Shown: positions 25,630 through 34,765, counted from the first letter of the stretch. The stretch: 64,000 nt of DNA from Arthrobacter globiformis (GCF_003261175.1 NZ_QLNP01000096.1:1-64000); one strand, 5' to 3'. Notes: generated by a model from the sequence alone, not told the origin. Program-made: numbers and translations.

Positions 25630-26484
25630 ATGCGCACACTCCAAGCCAAGATCATCGAAGAAATGGGCGTCCAGCCCCAGATCGATCCCGCAGAGGAGGT
25701 GCGCAAACGCGTCACTTTTTTGAAGGAGTACCTCAAGGCCACCGGCACCAAGGGCTTTGTCCTGGGCATCTCCGGCGGCCTTGACTCATCGCTCGCCGGG
25801 CGGCTCGCACAGCTCGCGGTCGACGAGCTGCAGTCAGAGGGCGTGGACGCGCAGTTTGTGGCGGTCCGCCTCCCCTACGGTGTGCAGCACGATGAGGATG
25901 ACGCGCAGGCCGCCCTGGACTTCATCAAGGCCTCGAAGGAATGGACGTTCAACATTTCCGCCGCCGTGGACGGCTTCGAGGACGAGTTCGAAAAGACGGT
26001 CGGCAACGGGATCTCCGACTTCCACAAGGGCAACACGAAGGCCCGCACGCGCATGATCGCCCAGTACGCCCTGGCCGGGGAGCACAACTACCTCGTCATC
26101 GGCACCGACCACGGCGCTGAATCCGTCACCGGATTCTTCACCAAGTACGGCGACGGCGGGGCCGACATCCTGCCGCTGTTCGGCCTGAACAAGCGGCAGA
26201 ACCGGGCCCTGCTGGAACACCTCGGCGCCCCGGAGCGGGTGTGGAAGAAGGTGCCCACGGCCGACCTCCTGGACGACAGGCCCGGCCGCACCGATGAGGA
26301 CGAACTGGGCCTGACCTACGACCAGATCGACGATTACCTCGAGGGCCGCGACATCGGCGACAGCGCAGCGGAACTGATCGAGCAGAAGTACTTGCGGACC
26401 CGGCACAAGCGCACAGTTCCGGTCAGCATCTTCGACACGTGGTGGAAGCACGAGGGTCCGGAAGAGGCCAGGGCAGGTCTCTAG
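25630..26484 (+). CDS. nadE: ammonia-dependent NAD+ synthetase
   Basis: NadE amidates nicotinate adenine dinucleotide to NAD+. The 284-aa length, without a nitrilase domain, marks the ammonia-dependent form. The ATP pyrophosphatase loop SGGLDSS is at residues 48-54; [23 protein letters not shown] and [10 protein letters not shown] are family blocks. I chose the ATG at 25630, with TAGTGT 7 nt upstream, over the GTG at 25621. It is a single gene. Confidence 0.94.
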   Translation: MRTLQAKIIEEMGVQPQIDPAEEVRKRVTFLKEYLKATGTKGFVLGISGGLDSSLAGRLAQLAVDELQSEGVDAQFVAVRLPYGVQHDEDDAQAALDFIKASKEWTFNISAAVDGFEDEFEKTVGNGISDFHKGNTKARTRMIAQYALAGEHNYLVIGTDHGAESVTGFFTKYGDGGADILPLFGLNKRQNRALLEHLGAPERVWKKVPTADLLDDRPGRTDEDELGLTYDQIDDYLEGRDIGDSAAELIEQKYLRTRHKRTVPVSIFDTWWKHEGPEEARAGL

Positions 26485-26504
26485 CCTTTGTCTTCCGGAC
26501 GGGT

Positions 26505-27419
26505 CTAGGGCAGCAGCAGGATCTTCCCGCGGCCGTGGCCGCCGCGGCTGATTTCCAGCGCGGCGGCGGCCTCGATCAGCGGCATCCGGTGCGCGATCGT
26601 AAAGGTGATCTGGCCCTCCGCGGCGAGCGTCCCCGCTTCAGCCACCCGGCCTTCCAGCTGCTGTACGGCCACCAGCCCCGCCGCCGATGACTGCTCACCC
26701 GGAACGGTGGTCACCGCCCGGCCGGCGCCCTGGAGCAGCTCCGCTGTTGCTGCCAGAGAATCCTCGCTGCCCACGGTGTCCAAGACTGCCGTGACTGTTC
26801 CGGCTTCGTCAGCCAGGGAACGCACCCGATCGGCCAGGCCCCGGCCGTACGTCACGGGTTCGGCGCCCAGTTCGCTGAGGTACTCCTGGTTGGCCTCCGA
26901 CGCCGTGCCGATCACGCGTGCGCCGAAGGCCTGCGCAATCTGGACCGCGGCCGAGCCAACCCCACCCGCGGCTCCGTGGATCAGCACTGTGTCCCCGGCT
27001 CCCACCGCGAGCTGCTTCAGGGCCGAATACGCCGTGCCTCCTGCCACTGGAATGCACGCAGCCTGCTCGAAGTCCACACCCGCCGGCAGGGGGGTCAGCT
27101 GGTCGGCCGGCAGCACGGCCTCTGTCCGGTAGCCGCCCATAAGTCCGTTCCAAATGACCTCGTCACCCACTGCGAACCCCTCAAAAGCGGGCCCGACGGC
27201 GGTCACAACACCGGCCGCCTCGCAGCCGGGCACCGCCGGAAAGTCCAGGGGCGTCCACTTTTTCAGGTGGCCGGCCACGAGTTTCCAGTCCACGGGGTTG
27301 ACGCTGACGGCCCGGAACGCCACGCGGACGTCGCCCTCGCCAGGCTCCGGCAGCTCCTCCGTTCCCACCTTCAGGACTTCTGGGCCGCCGTATTCGTCGA
27401 AGTAGACCCTGGTGCTCAT
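26505..27419 (-). CDS. NADP-dependent quinone oxidoreductase-like MDR protein
   Basis: The 304-aa zinc-free medium-chain reductase has the GroES-like half with EYGGPEVLKV, NPVDWKLVAGH and FPAVPGCEAAGVV, then the Rossmann loop VLIHGAAGGVGSAAVQIAQAFGARVIGTAS near residues 144-173. It probably reduces quinones or enones with NADPH. It is convergent with nadE. No ribosome binding site stands out before the ATG at 27419. Confidence 0.85.
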   Translation of the reverse strand: MSTRVYFDEYGGPEVLKVGTEELPEPGEGDVRVAFRAVSVNPVDWKLVAGHLKKWTPLDFPAVPGCEAAGVVTAVGPAFEGFAVGDEVIWNGLMGGYRTEAVLPADQLTPLPAGVDFEQAACIPVAGGTAYSALKQLAVGAGDTVLIHGAAGGVGSAAVQIAQAFGARVIGTASEANQEYLSELGAEPVTYGRGLADRVRSLADEAGTVTAVLDTVGSEDSLAATAELLQGAGRAVTTVPGEQSSAAGLVAVQQLEGRVAEAGTLAAEGQITFTIAHRMPLIEAAAALEISRGGHGRGKILLLP

Positions 27420-27507
27420 GGCTCCGGTTCCTTTGCTGCCGTCCCGCGCTGTAGTGCAAGGGTAGGCGGGGCAGTGCAGCCATCACAAGGAACGTCCGGG
27501 TGTCAGG

Positions 27508-28464
27508 TCAGCGCCGGACTTCCACCTCTCCCACCATGCCCATGTAGTCATGGAGGGCGCACAAGTAGTCGAACTCACCCACCTTGTTGAAGGTCACGGT
27601 GAACTTGTCCCCGGGCTCCATGAGACCGGAGCTGAGGTTTCCGCCCTTGAAGTTCTTGGGGTTGCCTACCGGGGCGAACACATTGGCCGGCTCATGTCCG
27701 AACGTCACCGTATGCGGTGCGCCCATTCCCGAGTTCACGAAGGTCACAGTGTCGCCGAGGTGGACGACGATCTCCTGGCGGACGAACCGCATCAGCATGG
27801 CGGTTCCGTTGTCCGTCCCGGCGATCACCTTATGGTTGCTGGCCTGCTTGCGGGCAGCCTCCCATTGCTTCTCACCGTCCCGGACGATCTTCCGTTCCTC
27901 CTTCTTGGTTTGGCGGTCGTACTGCGACTGCGAGAACGGGTAATCGGTTCCCGTGGCCCGGACGTGCACAGTTCCCTTCATCGCCCTCCCGTGAACGAGG
28001 CAGTAGTAGGTGTAATTGCCGGTGCGCGTGAACTTCAGTGTGTAATGCTCCACCGCTTTGAAGCCTGTGTTGGAGACATTGGCCATGATTCCGGAGTTGT
28101 AGTAGGACTGGCCGTCATAGCTTGCGCTGCCCTGGCGGCTTAGTTGCTTTGAGTCAAAGGGGTTGAATGGCTGAAGCCGCTGGCCTTTCGCCAGGAACGT
28201 CACGGTGTGGATTTCAGCGGCGTTCGCCTCCCACTTGATGCTGTCCCCGGCGTTGACATAGATGTTCCACGGAAGGAAGGACATGCCTTGGATGGCGCGG
28301 TCTGCGGACTCTGAGCCGACTTGGACAGTCCAGGTCTTCGCTGAGTGCCCTTCGTCCGCCGAGGCGGCACTGCTGAGGGAGAGCGGCAGGAGCATGGCCG
28401 CCAAGGAGACGGCGAGAAGGCGCAGCAGGTGCGGCCTTTGTTGGTTTTCTGGTTTGCGAGTCAT
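27508..28464 (-). CDS. secreted two-domain cupredoxin (blue copper protein)
   Basis: The 318-aa protein has a signal peptide (about 1-36, ending SSAASADEG). Two plastocyanin-like domains follow, each with a full type-1 copper set: His86, Cys155, His158, Met162 in the first (EIHTVTF, CLVHGRAM), and His251, Cys302, His305 and Met308 or Met310 in the second (PHTVTF, CALHDYMGM). A charged helical linker (about 180-212) joins them. It is probably an extracellular electron carrier or copper-handling protein. I chose the ATG at 28464, 9 nt after AAGGA, over 28473. No redox partner is next to it. Confidence 0.82.
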   Translation of the reverse strand: MTRKPENQQRPHLLRLLAVSLAAMLLPLSLSSAASADEGHSAKTWTVQVGSESADRAIQGMSFLPWNIYVNAGDSIKWEANAAEIHTVTFLAKGQRLQPFNPFDSKQLSRQGSASYDGQSYYNSGIMANVSNTGFKAVEHYTLKFTRTGNYTYYCLVHGRAMKGTVHVRATGTDYPFSQSQYDRQTKKEERKIVRDGEKQWEAARKQASNHKVIAGTDNGTAMLMRFVRQEIVVHLGDTVTFVNSGMGAPHTVTFGHEPANVFAPVGNPKNFKGGNLSSGLMEPGDKFTVTFNKVGEFDYLCALHDYMGMVGEVEVRR

Positions 28465-28855
28465 GCGACTCATTCCTTTTACGCTGGGCGTTGGCAGCCG
28501 CGGTGCGGCCGGGAAGGTGCCGACCCGTAGATTGCGGCGTCGGACCGATGCCAGAGCGGCGCGGGCCCAGCGGGCCCCTTCTGCTTTCCTTTGTCACCCA
28601 GCCCGGAGAGGGGAAGAGGCCTCGGAACCGGCCCCGCCACCGAACTAGGCGACAAAACGGGAGTTTCCGGTTCTCGAAGGGATACATTGTGGTTCTGTTG
28701 AGCCGTCAGAGCCCGATTCGTGACCGGCGGCCCGCGGTCCAAGCCGGCCGGTCCGAGACTACAGATGCAATTCTTATCGTGCTCCGCGGTGACGTTTTTG
28801 TCGAGGTACCAGTGTAGTCGGGGCGCCAATGTACTCGTCGAGGCGCCAGGAGTGC
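28465..28855. other. 391-bp intergenic region with degenerate tandem repeats at its left end of IclR
   Basis: No gene is supported; the open frames here have random-looking products. At 28804-28857 there are three degenerate units, starting GAGGTACCAGTGTAGTC (28804), GGGGCGCCAATGTACTC (28820) and GAGGCGCCAGGAGTGCTC (28840). They end at the IclR stop codon. Such stepped repeats are seen at the ends of some transposons, so a decayed element is possible, but no transposase fragment is recognisable. Confidence 0.4.
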
Positions 28856-29638
28856 TCAGTTCGCGCCGCGCCTCCGGAGCCGGGCGGTTAGCCGGTGGGC
28901 CTCCTCCAGCAGGAGCCGGCCCAGCAGTTCGCGCCGGTCTTCACGGAACCGGGGTTCGATGCCGGTCAGGGATAGTGCCCAGGACGGACGCCCAGCCTGG
29001 TCGAAGACCGCCGCGCCCATCCCCCAGCTTCCTTCGAGCACCAAGCCGGGGTTCACGGAGTAGCCCCGGCGGCGGGTCTGCTGCAGGCCCTTCCGGACCA
29101 CGTCCTCCGGGTGCCCGTCGGCGTATTTGCCGGCATGGGCAGCCCAGTCGGCCAGGATCTGCTCCTGTTCCGCCTCGGGCAGGAACGCCATGATCGCCGT
29201 TCCTGCGGATGCCACGCCCAGCGGAAACCGGACACCCTCGTGAAGCACGAAGGAGCGGACGGGGAAGCTGCCTTCCTCCCTCAGCAGGCACACGGTCTCA
29301 GAGCCCCGGCGGATGGAGAAGAAGGCGCTCTCGCCGGTCGCCTCGGCAAGCCGGCGCAGGCTGGGCCTCGCGAGGTCCTCCAGCGGGAAGCGCGCGGCAG
29401 CAACCGAGCCCATCAGCAGGGCCTCGGGACCGAGCACCCAGTTCCCGCTCAGGGGGTCGTGGTCGAGGAGGCCCTCGGCGGCGAGTGACGTGAGCAGGCG
29501 GTGCACCGTAGGGCGAGTCAGCCCAGAGTCCCGCACAAGCTCCACCAGCGGGCTTCCTTCCGGCTTGCGTCCCACGATTCGCAGGAGGCCTGCGACCCGA
29601 CTGACGACCTGTGCGCCTTGGACCGGTGCCTGATTCAC
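28856..29638 (-). CDS. IclR-family transcriptional regulator
   Basis: The 260-aa protein has an N-terminal winged helix (VVSRVAGLLRIVG through LTRPTVHRLLTSLAAEGLL, residues about 11-60) and the IclR ligand domain with GESAFFSIRRGSETVCL, GVRFPLGVASAGTAIMAFL and GYSVNPGLVLEGSWGMGAAVFD. It uses GTG with AGGGAGA just upstream. It is divergent from the CoA-transferase operon, and the shared gap carries TCCA/TGGA palindromes, so it probably controls both in response to the substrate. Confidence 0.88.
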   Translation of the reverse strand: MNQAPVQGAQVVSRVAGLLRIVGRKPEGSPLVELVRDSGLTRPTVHRLLTSLAAEGLLDHDPLSGNWVLGPEALLMGSVAAARFPLEDLARPSLRRLAEATGESAFFSIRRGSETVCLLREEGSFPVRSFVLHEGVRFPLGVASAGTAIMAFLPEAEQEQILADWAAHAGKYADGHPEDVVRKGLQQTRRRGYSVNPGLVLEGSWGMGAAVFDQAGRPSWALSLTGIEPRFREDRRELLGRLLLEEAHRLTARLRRRGAN

Positions 29639-29653
29639 GATTCTCCCTAATAA

Positions 29654-29786
29654 TCCATATTGTGGACACTCTTCAGCCTACCGTCCACAGTGTAAAAGCG
29701 CGACAAATAAAGTGCTGCCAAGCCTTGACACAGCCTCGCAAGCCCGCCTACGCTCCACACTCAAAACCAGTGTCCACAAAGTGGAC
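29654..29786. promoter_or_regulatory. divergent promoter with IclR-type operators
   Basis: For the rightward operon, TTGACA at 29725-29730, 18 nt, then TACGCT at 29749-29754. A perfect palindrome GTCCACAAAGTGGAC at 29772-29786 lies just downstream of the expected start of transcription. Related half sites are TCCATATTGTGGA at 29654-29666 and GTCCACAG at 29683-29690 near the IclR start. They are likely binding sites of the adjacent IclR protein. Confidence 0.65.
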
Positions 29787-29813
29787 TGCGACTCAGCTCA
29801 ACGAGGAGATGCG

Positions 29814-30545
29814 ATGCCCAAACTGAAATCCGCCGCTGCCGAGGCCCTGCACGATGTCCTGCGGGACGGAATCACCCTTGCCGTGGGCGGGTTCGGGCTG
29901 AGCGGCATTCCCGCGGATCTGATTGAGGCCGTGCGTGATTCCGGCGTGAAGGACCTTACCGTGGTGTCCAACAACATGGGTGTGGACGGCAAAGGCCTGG
30001 GCATCCTGATCGAGGCCGGCCAGGTCCGCAAGGTCATCGCCTCCTACGTCGGGGAAAACAGGCTCTTCGCCGAGCAGTACCTCGCCGGCGTCCTGGAAGT
30101 GGAGTTCACCCCGCAGGGCACCCTGGCCGAGCGGCTGCGCGCCGGCGGCGCCGGCATCCCTGCCTTCTACACCAAGACCGGGGTGGGCACCCTGGTGGCC
30201 GAGGGCAAACCGCACGAGGTCTTCGACGGCGAAACGTACGTCCGGGAGCGCGCCATTAGGGCCGACGTCGCACTGGTCCACGCGCATACCGCTGACACGG
30301 ACGGCAACCTGATCTACCGCCACACCGCCCGGAACTTCAACCCGGTGGTCGCCACCGCGGGCGCCGTCACCCTCGCCGAGGCGGAGGTCATCGTCGAACC
30401 CGGCGCGCTGGATCCGAACCACATTGTCACGCCCGGCGTCTACGTCCAGCACCTGGTCCGGGCCAGCAACAGGGGCAAGGACATCGAACAGCGCACCGTC
30501 CGCCCCCGCGCGGACCGGATCAGCCCCGAACTCGTGAACAACTAA
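29814..30545 (+). CDS. scoA: 3-oxoacid CoA-transferase subunit A
   Basis: The 243-aa protein is the A subunit that, with the next gene, moves CoA from succinyl-CoA to a 3-oxoacid. [71 protein letters not shown] match the SCOT alpha family. The 3-oxoadipate enzyme (PcaI) is the main alternative, but no other pca genes are near. I chose the ATG at 29814, 5 nt after GAGGAG. The operon is divergent from IclR. Confidence 0.85.
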   Translation: MPKLKSAAAEALHDVLRDGITLAVGGFGLSGIPADLIEAVRDSGVKDLTVVSNNMGVDGKGLGILIEAGQVRKVIASYVGENRLFAEQYLAGVLEVEFTPQGTLAERLRAGGAGIPAFYTKTGVGTLVAEGKPHEVFDGETYVRERAIRADVALVHAHTADTDGNLIYRHTARNFNPVVATAGAVTLAEAEVIVEPGALDPNHIVTPGVYVQHLVRASNRGKDIEQRTVRPRADRISPELVNN

Positions 30546-30558
30546 CAAGGAGACTCCC

Positions 30559-31233
30559 GTGGCCTGGACCCGGAATGAGATGGCCGCAATTGCGGCCGAA
30601 GAACTGAACGACGGCGACTACGTCAACCTCGGCATCGGCATCCCCACCCTGGTGGCCAATAACCTGCCCGACGGCGTCCGCGTGGTCCTGCAAAGCGAAA
30701 ACGGGCTGCTCGGCATGGGCCCGTTCCCCTACGAGGGCGAGGAAGACGCCGACCTCATCAACGCCGGCAAACAGACAGTCACCATCCTGCCCGGCGGCAG
30801 CATCTTCGACTCCGCCACCTCCTTCGGCATGATCCGCGGCGGGCACGTGAAGGTCGCCATCCTCGGCGCCATGCAGGTCTCCGGCAACGGCGACCTCGCC
30901 AACTGGACCATCCCCGGCAAAATGGTCAAAGGCATGGGCGGTGCCATGGACCTCGTCGCCGGCACACCGCGCGTCGTGGTCCTCACCGAACACAACGCCA
31001 AAGACGGCAGCCCCAAAATCGTCACCGACTGCACCCTCCCCCTGACCGGCGTGAGCGTCGTGGATCGCATCATCAGCGACCTCGCCGTCTTCGACCTCCA
31101 CAAAAACGACGACGGTGGCCGGCAGCTCACCCTCACCCGCCTCGCCCCCGGCGTCACGGAGGCGGAAATCCGTGAAAAGACCGAAGCGGAGTTTACGGTT
31201 GCCCCGGACCTCGCCGAACCGGCCCAGGTTTGA
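30559..31233 (+). CDS. scoB: 3-oxoacid CoA-transferase subunit B
   Basis: The 224-aa B subunit carries the catalytic glutamate Glu47 in LQSENGLLG, which forms the CoA thioester. [16 protein letters not shown] and [23 protein letters not shown] are family blocks. It starts with GTG after AAGGAG, 13 nt from the A subunit. Lysine codons here are mostly AAA (six of eight by eye), whereas neighbours favour AAG, a mild sign of different ancestry. Confidence 0.88.
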   Translation: MAWTRNEMAAIAAEELNDGDYVNLGIGIPTLVANNLPDGVRVVLQSENGLLGMGPFPYEGEEDADLINAGKQTVTILPGGSIFDSATSFGMIRGGHVKVAILGAMQVSGNGDLANWTIPGKMVKGMGGAMDLVAGTPRVVVLTEHNAKDGSPKIVTDCTLPLTGVSVVDRIISDLAVFDLHKNDDGGRQLTLTRLAPGVTEAEIREKTEAEFTVAPDLAEPAQV

Positions 31234-31302
31234 CGCTGCGGGCATGGTGAAAGGGCCGAACCCTGGCGGCTGACAGCCAAAAGCCGGGCGGGTTCAGCAC
31301 CA

Positions 31303-32139
31303 TCAGTTCCGCGACCGGATAAGCCGGGCGATCTCGGCAAAGCCGAGACGCTCGGCGTTCTCCAAAGCCGTTCTGCCCTGCCGGTCTTGGATGTTGGGGT
31401 CCGCCCCGGCGTCCAGCAGCTGCCGAACCACGTCCTGCTGCCTCGGACCTCCGTTGTTCAGGAGGATGGCTTCCTGCATCGCGGTCCAGCCGAGCTTGTT
31501 GACGTGATTGACGGGGACGCCGGCGGCGATGAGGATCCGCACTGTCTCCACATGCCCGTGCTCGCTGGCAGGGATAAGGGCGGTGCCGCCGAAACGGTTG
31601 GTGCTCCTGACGTCGGCACCATGGGCCAGGGTCAGCCGCAGAATCTCGTTGAAGCCCTCGGCGCCCGCGTACAGGAAGGCCGAATCCTGGATCTCGTCCT
31701 TGGCGTTCACGTTCCCGCCTTCGCGGATCAGCTGCGCCACGAGCCCCACATCGTTGGCTTTCGCGGCCAGGACCAGCCGCTGGTCCAGCTTCTGCTGCTC
31801 AGCCTGGGACAGGGACGGACGTGAGGCGGTGGGGGCGGACGACGGCGGCCGCGCAGTGCCGCTCGCGCCGGAACCGCCCGCCGTCGTCGGACTTCCCAGG
31901 CTCGGGCTTCCCGGGCTGAGGCTTCCGGGCGTTGTCCCACGCGGGCTGGGACTGGCCGAGCTTGAACCGGCGGGGGCCGGGCCCCCAGGGCTTGAGCTGG
32001 CTGGGGACGGGGCGCCGGCCGACGGGGCGCCGGGGGCGCACCCGGCCAGCAGGGACGCCACGAGCACCGCCAGGCCGGCGAGCGGAAGAACGCTGGCCGG
32101 CCGGCCGCCGTCGCGCCCGTCTTCAACCACAGCCCGCAA
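31303..32139 (-). CDS. ankyrin-repeat lipoprotein
   Basis: The protein has an N-terminal membrane segment ending in a lipobox (LLAGC, Cys34 counting from the TTG at 32139), a long Pro/Ser/Gly linker (about 36-110), then about four ankyrin repeats (AKANDVGLVAQLIREGGNVNAKDEIQD, FGGTALIPASEHGHVETVRILIAAG and so on). It probably sits outside the membrane and binds a protein partner. A GTG at 32130 is an alternative start. It begins just after the haem-binding protein gene, so the two are one operon. Ankyrin proteins of this sort often accompany catalase or stress proteins. Confidence 0.72.
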   Translation of the reverse strand: MRAVVEDGRDGGRPASVLPLAGLAVLVASLLAGCAPGAPSAGAPSPASSSPGGPAPAGSSSASPSPRGTTPGSLSPGSPSLGSPTTAGGSGASGTARPPSSAPTASRPSLSQAEQQKLDQRLVLAAKANDVGLVAQLIREGGNVNAKDEIQDSAFLYAGAEGFNEILRLTLAHGADVRSTNRFGGTALIPASEHGHVETVRILIAAGVPVNHVNKLGWTAMQEAILLNNGGPRQQDVVRQLLDAGADPNIQDRQGRTALENAERLGFAEIARLIRSRN

Positions 32140-32140
32140 C

Positions 32141-32722
32141 CTACTTGCCGGCGATCACGGCCGCGCCGGCCTCGGCGCAGGCCTCGTCCAGCTTGCCGTC
32201 GGGGGCGCCACCGACACCGATGCCCGCCAGGGAGACGCCGTTCACCTTCAGCGGGACACCGCCCGGGAGGAACAGAGTGCCGGGAAGGTCAGCGATGCTC
32301 GGCCCGTTGCCTGAGATGCGCTTGGCAAGTTCGCTGGTGGGGCTGCCGAACGCTGCGGCCGTGTACGCCTTGCGCTTGGCGGACTCGATGGTGTGCTCGG
32401 CTGCATTGTCGCCACGCAGGAGGGCCTGGACGGTGCCGAACCGGTCCACCAGGGCCACCGTGACGAACGGCAGCTTGTCGGCCTGGCACTTGGCGAGCGC
32501 GGCGCCCACTGCCTTCGCCGAGGCGCCAACGGTGATCCGGTTCTGGGCGACGACGTTGTCAGCACCCGGCTGGACATCCGCGGCGGGCACAGCAGCGGCG
32601 GGCTCGACCGAAGCCGCTGCGGGGGAAAGCGCCGATCCCGAATTGGTGAGGGCGGTGGCACCGGCGGTGATGGCGAGCGCTCCGGCCGCCGCGGCGGCAA
32701 AGATTTTCTGGGACTTCTTCAC
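32141..32722 (-). CDS. secreted HbpS/GlcG-like haem-binding protein
   Basis: The 193-aa protein has a signal-peptide-like N-terminus (KKSQKIFAAAAAGALAITAG) and a GlcG/HbpS (DUF336) domain: ITVGASAKAVGAALAKCQAD, FVTVALVDRFGTVQALLRGDNA, TIESAKRKAYTAAAFG, GTLFLPGGVPLKVNGVSLAGIGVGGA. HbpS of Streptomyces binds haem outside the cell and controls the SenS sensor kinase. I chose the GTG at 32722, 7 nt after GGAG; the frame to 32791 is unsupported. It is divergent from a kinase/regulator pair, which fits a SenS-SenR-like system. Confidence 0.8.
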   Translation of the reverse strand: MKKSQKIFAAAAAGALAITAGATALTNSGSALSPAAASVEPAAAVPAADVQPGADNVVAQNRITVGASAKAVGAALAKCQADKLPFVTVALVDRFGTVQALLRGDNAAEHTIESAKRKAYTAAAFGSPTSELAKRISGNGPSIADLPGTLFLPGGVPLKVNGVSLAGIGVGGAPDGKLDEACAEAGAAVIAGK

Positions 32723-32945
32723 GGTGGTTCTCCTTCGATAAGCGGGGCGCAGCCCACGTTTGCGGGCGCAGTCAAACGGCCACATCTCCATGGTGATCCT
32801 GTTGCCGCCGCGGGCGCATCAGGCCATCAGTTGGGACCGGCTGGTACTTCCGGCTGGCGGTATCAGCCAAAAGGCTGAGAGACCAGCAACGGTGCGCGCA
32901 ATAGCATGGTTCCTAGCACGTCTCCCACCGGAACCGGATCCACCC

Positions 32946-34142
32946 ATGCCCTTCACCGCCCCCACTGCACCGGAAGTACTTCCCGCACGCACCGGCCGTG
33001 TTCCGGGCAGCCGGCTGGGACGGATTGACGCCGCGGTCCATCTGGGCTTCGCGGTGCTCATCGTCGCGTCGGCGGTGCGCTACGTGATGCGGCACAGCGC
33101 CCCGGACAACCTGTTTGTCCTCGCGCTGGCGGCCGCCGCCTGCGCCCTGTACGCCGTCATCGCCGTGCTCGCCCAGCGCCGGCGCCCCTGGGCAGTGTGG
33201 ATGTTCGTCCTGGTCGCTGTCTGGGCCGTACTGGTGATCTCCGCACCCAGCTTCGCGTGGTGCTCGTTTGCCCTGTTCTTCCTGTGCCGCATCGCCTTCA
33301 CCGGGGCGGTCGCCTACGCGGCGGCGGGGGCGACGGCGGCAGCCACCGCCGCGGGACTGTTCCGGCTCAGCGACGGCACCGATCTGGCGATGCTCCTGGG
33401 GCCGCTCGCCGTCGGCGTCCTGCTAACGCTGATCTACGACCGCATTGAACACGACGCCGCCGAGCAGCGGCGCCTGCACCGTGAAGTGTCGCTCGCCCAG
33501 GGGCAGTTGGCGGCCAGCGAGCGCCGGGCGGGCACCACCGCGGAGCGTGAGCGCGTCTCCAGGGAGATCCACGACACCGTGACTCAGGGCCTCGCCAGCA
33601 GCCTGCTCCTGCTCGAGGCCGCGAACCGTGCCTGGCCGGAGCCGGCGTCCCGGCAGGATCTTCGGCGGGCCACCGAATTGCTGCGCCGGAACCTCTCCGA
33701 CACCCGCAGCCTGGTCCACGAACTGGCGTCCCCTGGCCTCGACGCCTCGCCGCTGCCGGACGCCCTGCTCCAGGCCGCCTCGCAGTACGTGCCGGACGCC
33801 AGGCTGCTGGTCACCGGCGAACCCCGGGGGGTGGCAGGCGAGGTCCGCCACGCCCTTCTCAGGGTGGTGCAGAGCGCCACCTCGAACATCAAGCTGCACG
33901 CCTCCGCGGACACCACCACCATCACCCTCGGCTTCCTGCCCGATGCGGTCACACTGGACATCTACGACGACGGCACGGGCTTCGATCCGGCGGCGGTAGC
34001 ACCGCCGTCGGACGCCGGTGGATACGGACTGCGGGCCATGCGGCAGCGGGTGGAGCAGCTGGGCGGCGCCTTCTCCGTGGAAAGCGCCCCGGGCCAGGGA
34101 ACTGTTGTGGCGGCGCAGCTGCCGGCAAAGGGGGAAGAATGA
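32946..34142 (+). CDS. NarL-type sensor histidine kinase
   Basis: The 398-aa kinase has about five membrane segments between residues 25 and 165, a HisKA_3 domain with the phospho-accepting His209 in REIHDTVTQG, and a HATPase domain with DDGTGF and GGYGLRAMRQRVEQLGG. The N box reads SATSNIKLHA, a slight departure from the usual. I chose the ATG at 32946. It is transcribed away from the HbpS-like gene and overlaps its response regulator by 4 nt (ATGA). By analogy with SenS it may sense haem or redox stress; that is inference. Confidence 0.85.
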   Translation: MPFTAPTAPEVLPARTGRVPGSRLGRIDAAVHLGFAVLIVASAVRYVMRHSAPDNLFVLALAAAACALYAVIAVLAQRRRPWAVWMFVLVAVWAVLVISAPSFAWCSFALFFLCRIAFTGAVAYAAAGATAAATAAGLFRLSDGTDLAMLLGPLAVGVLLTLIYDRIEHDAAEQRRLHREVSLAQGQLAASERRAGTTAERERVSREIHDTVTQGLASSLLLLEAANRAWPEPASRQDLRRATELLRRNLSDTRSLVHELASPGLDASPLPDALLQAASQYVPDARLLVTGEPRGVAGEVRHALLRVVQSATSNIKLHASADTTTITLGFLPDAVTLDIYDDGTGFDPAAVAPPSDAGGYGLRAMRQRVEQLGGAFSVESAPGQGTVVAAQLPAKGEE

Positions 34143-34765
34143 GCGCCATCACTGTGGTCCTGGTCGACGACCATCTCGTGGTCCGCAGCGGATTGAAGGC
34201 CCTGCTGGGGACTCAGCCGGACATCGAGGTGGTGGCCGAGGCCTCCTCGGGCGAGGAAGCCCTGACCGCTGTGGAAGGGCACGCCCCCGACGTCGTGGTC
34301 ATGGACCTGGCGATGGGCCCGGGCATGGACGGGATCGAGGCGATCCGGAAGCTCCGCGAACGCAACCGCAAGCAGGCCGTGCTGGTCTTCACCACCTATG
34401 ATTCCGACGCCGACATTGTCCGGGCCGTGGATGCCGGGGCCATGGGCTACCTCCTGAAGGACGCCGCACCCGAGGAGATCTTCGCCGCGGTCCGGGGCGC
34501 CGTCCAAGGCAAGAGTGTCATGAGCCCGCCGGTGGCCTCCCGTCTGTTCCAGCAGCTACGCAACCCTGACGAGGTGCTGACACCGCGGGAGGCCGAGCTG
34601 CTGAGCCTCCTCACGGAGGGACTCAGCAACCGGGAGCTGGGGCAGCGGCTGTTCATTTCCGAGGCCACCGTCAAGACCCATCTCGCTCACATCTACGCCA
34701 AACTGGGCGTGGAAACGAGGGCCGCGGCCATCGCCACCGCCATCCGCCGGGAGGGGATGCGGTAA
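34139..34765 (+). CDS. NarL/LuxR-family response regulator
   Basis: The 208-aa protein has a receiver domain with the phosphorylated Asp56 in VVVMDLAMG, the acidic pair at residues 10-11 and Lys107 in YLLKDA. A LuxR-type helix-turn-helix follows (LTPREAELLSLLTEGLSNRELGQRLFISEATVKTHLAHIYAKLG, about 148-191). It is coupled to the kinase gene by ATGA. Its targets may include the HbpS-like and ankyrin operon across the divergent promoter. Confidence 0.9.
   Translation: MSAITVVLVDDHLVVRSGLKALLGTQPDIEVVAEASSGEEALTAVEGHAPDVVVMDLAMGPGMDGIEAIRKLRERNRKQAVLVFTTYDSDADIVRAVDAGAMGYLLKDAAPEEIFAAVRGAVQGKSVMSPPVASRLFQQLRNPDEVLTPREAELLSLLTEGLSNRELGQRLFISEATVKTHLAHIYAKLGVETRAAAIATAIRREGMR

Noticed and set aside
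28474-28830. Open frames between the cupredoxin and IclR genes
   Set aside because: Products are Arg/Pro-rich with no homology that I recognise, no ribosome binding sites and both strands open, as expected of non-coding GC-rich DNA.
29814-31233. pca (3-oxoadipate) pathway operon
   Set aside because: IclR regulation and a CoA-transferase pair could suggest pcaIJ, but the sequences look closer to succinyl-CoA:3-oxoacid transferase and no other pca gene is present.
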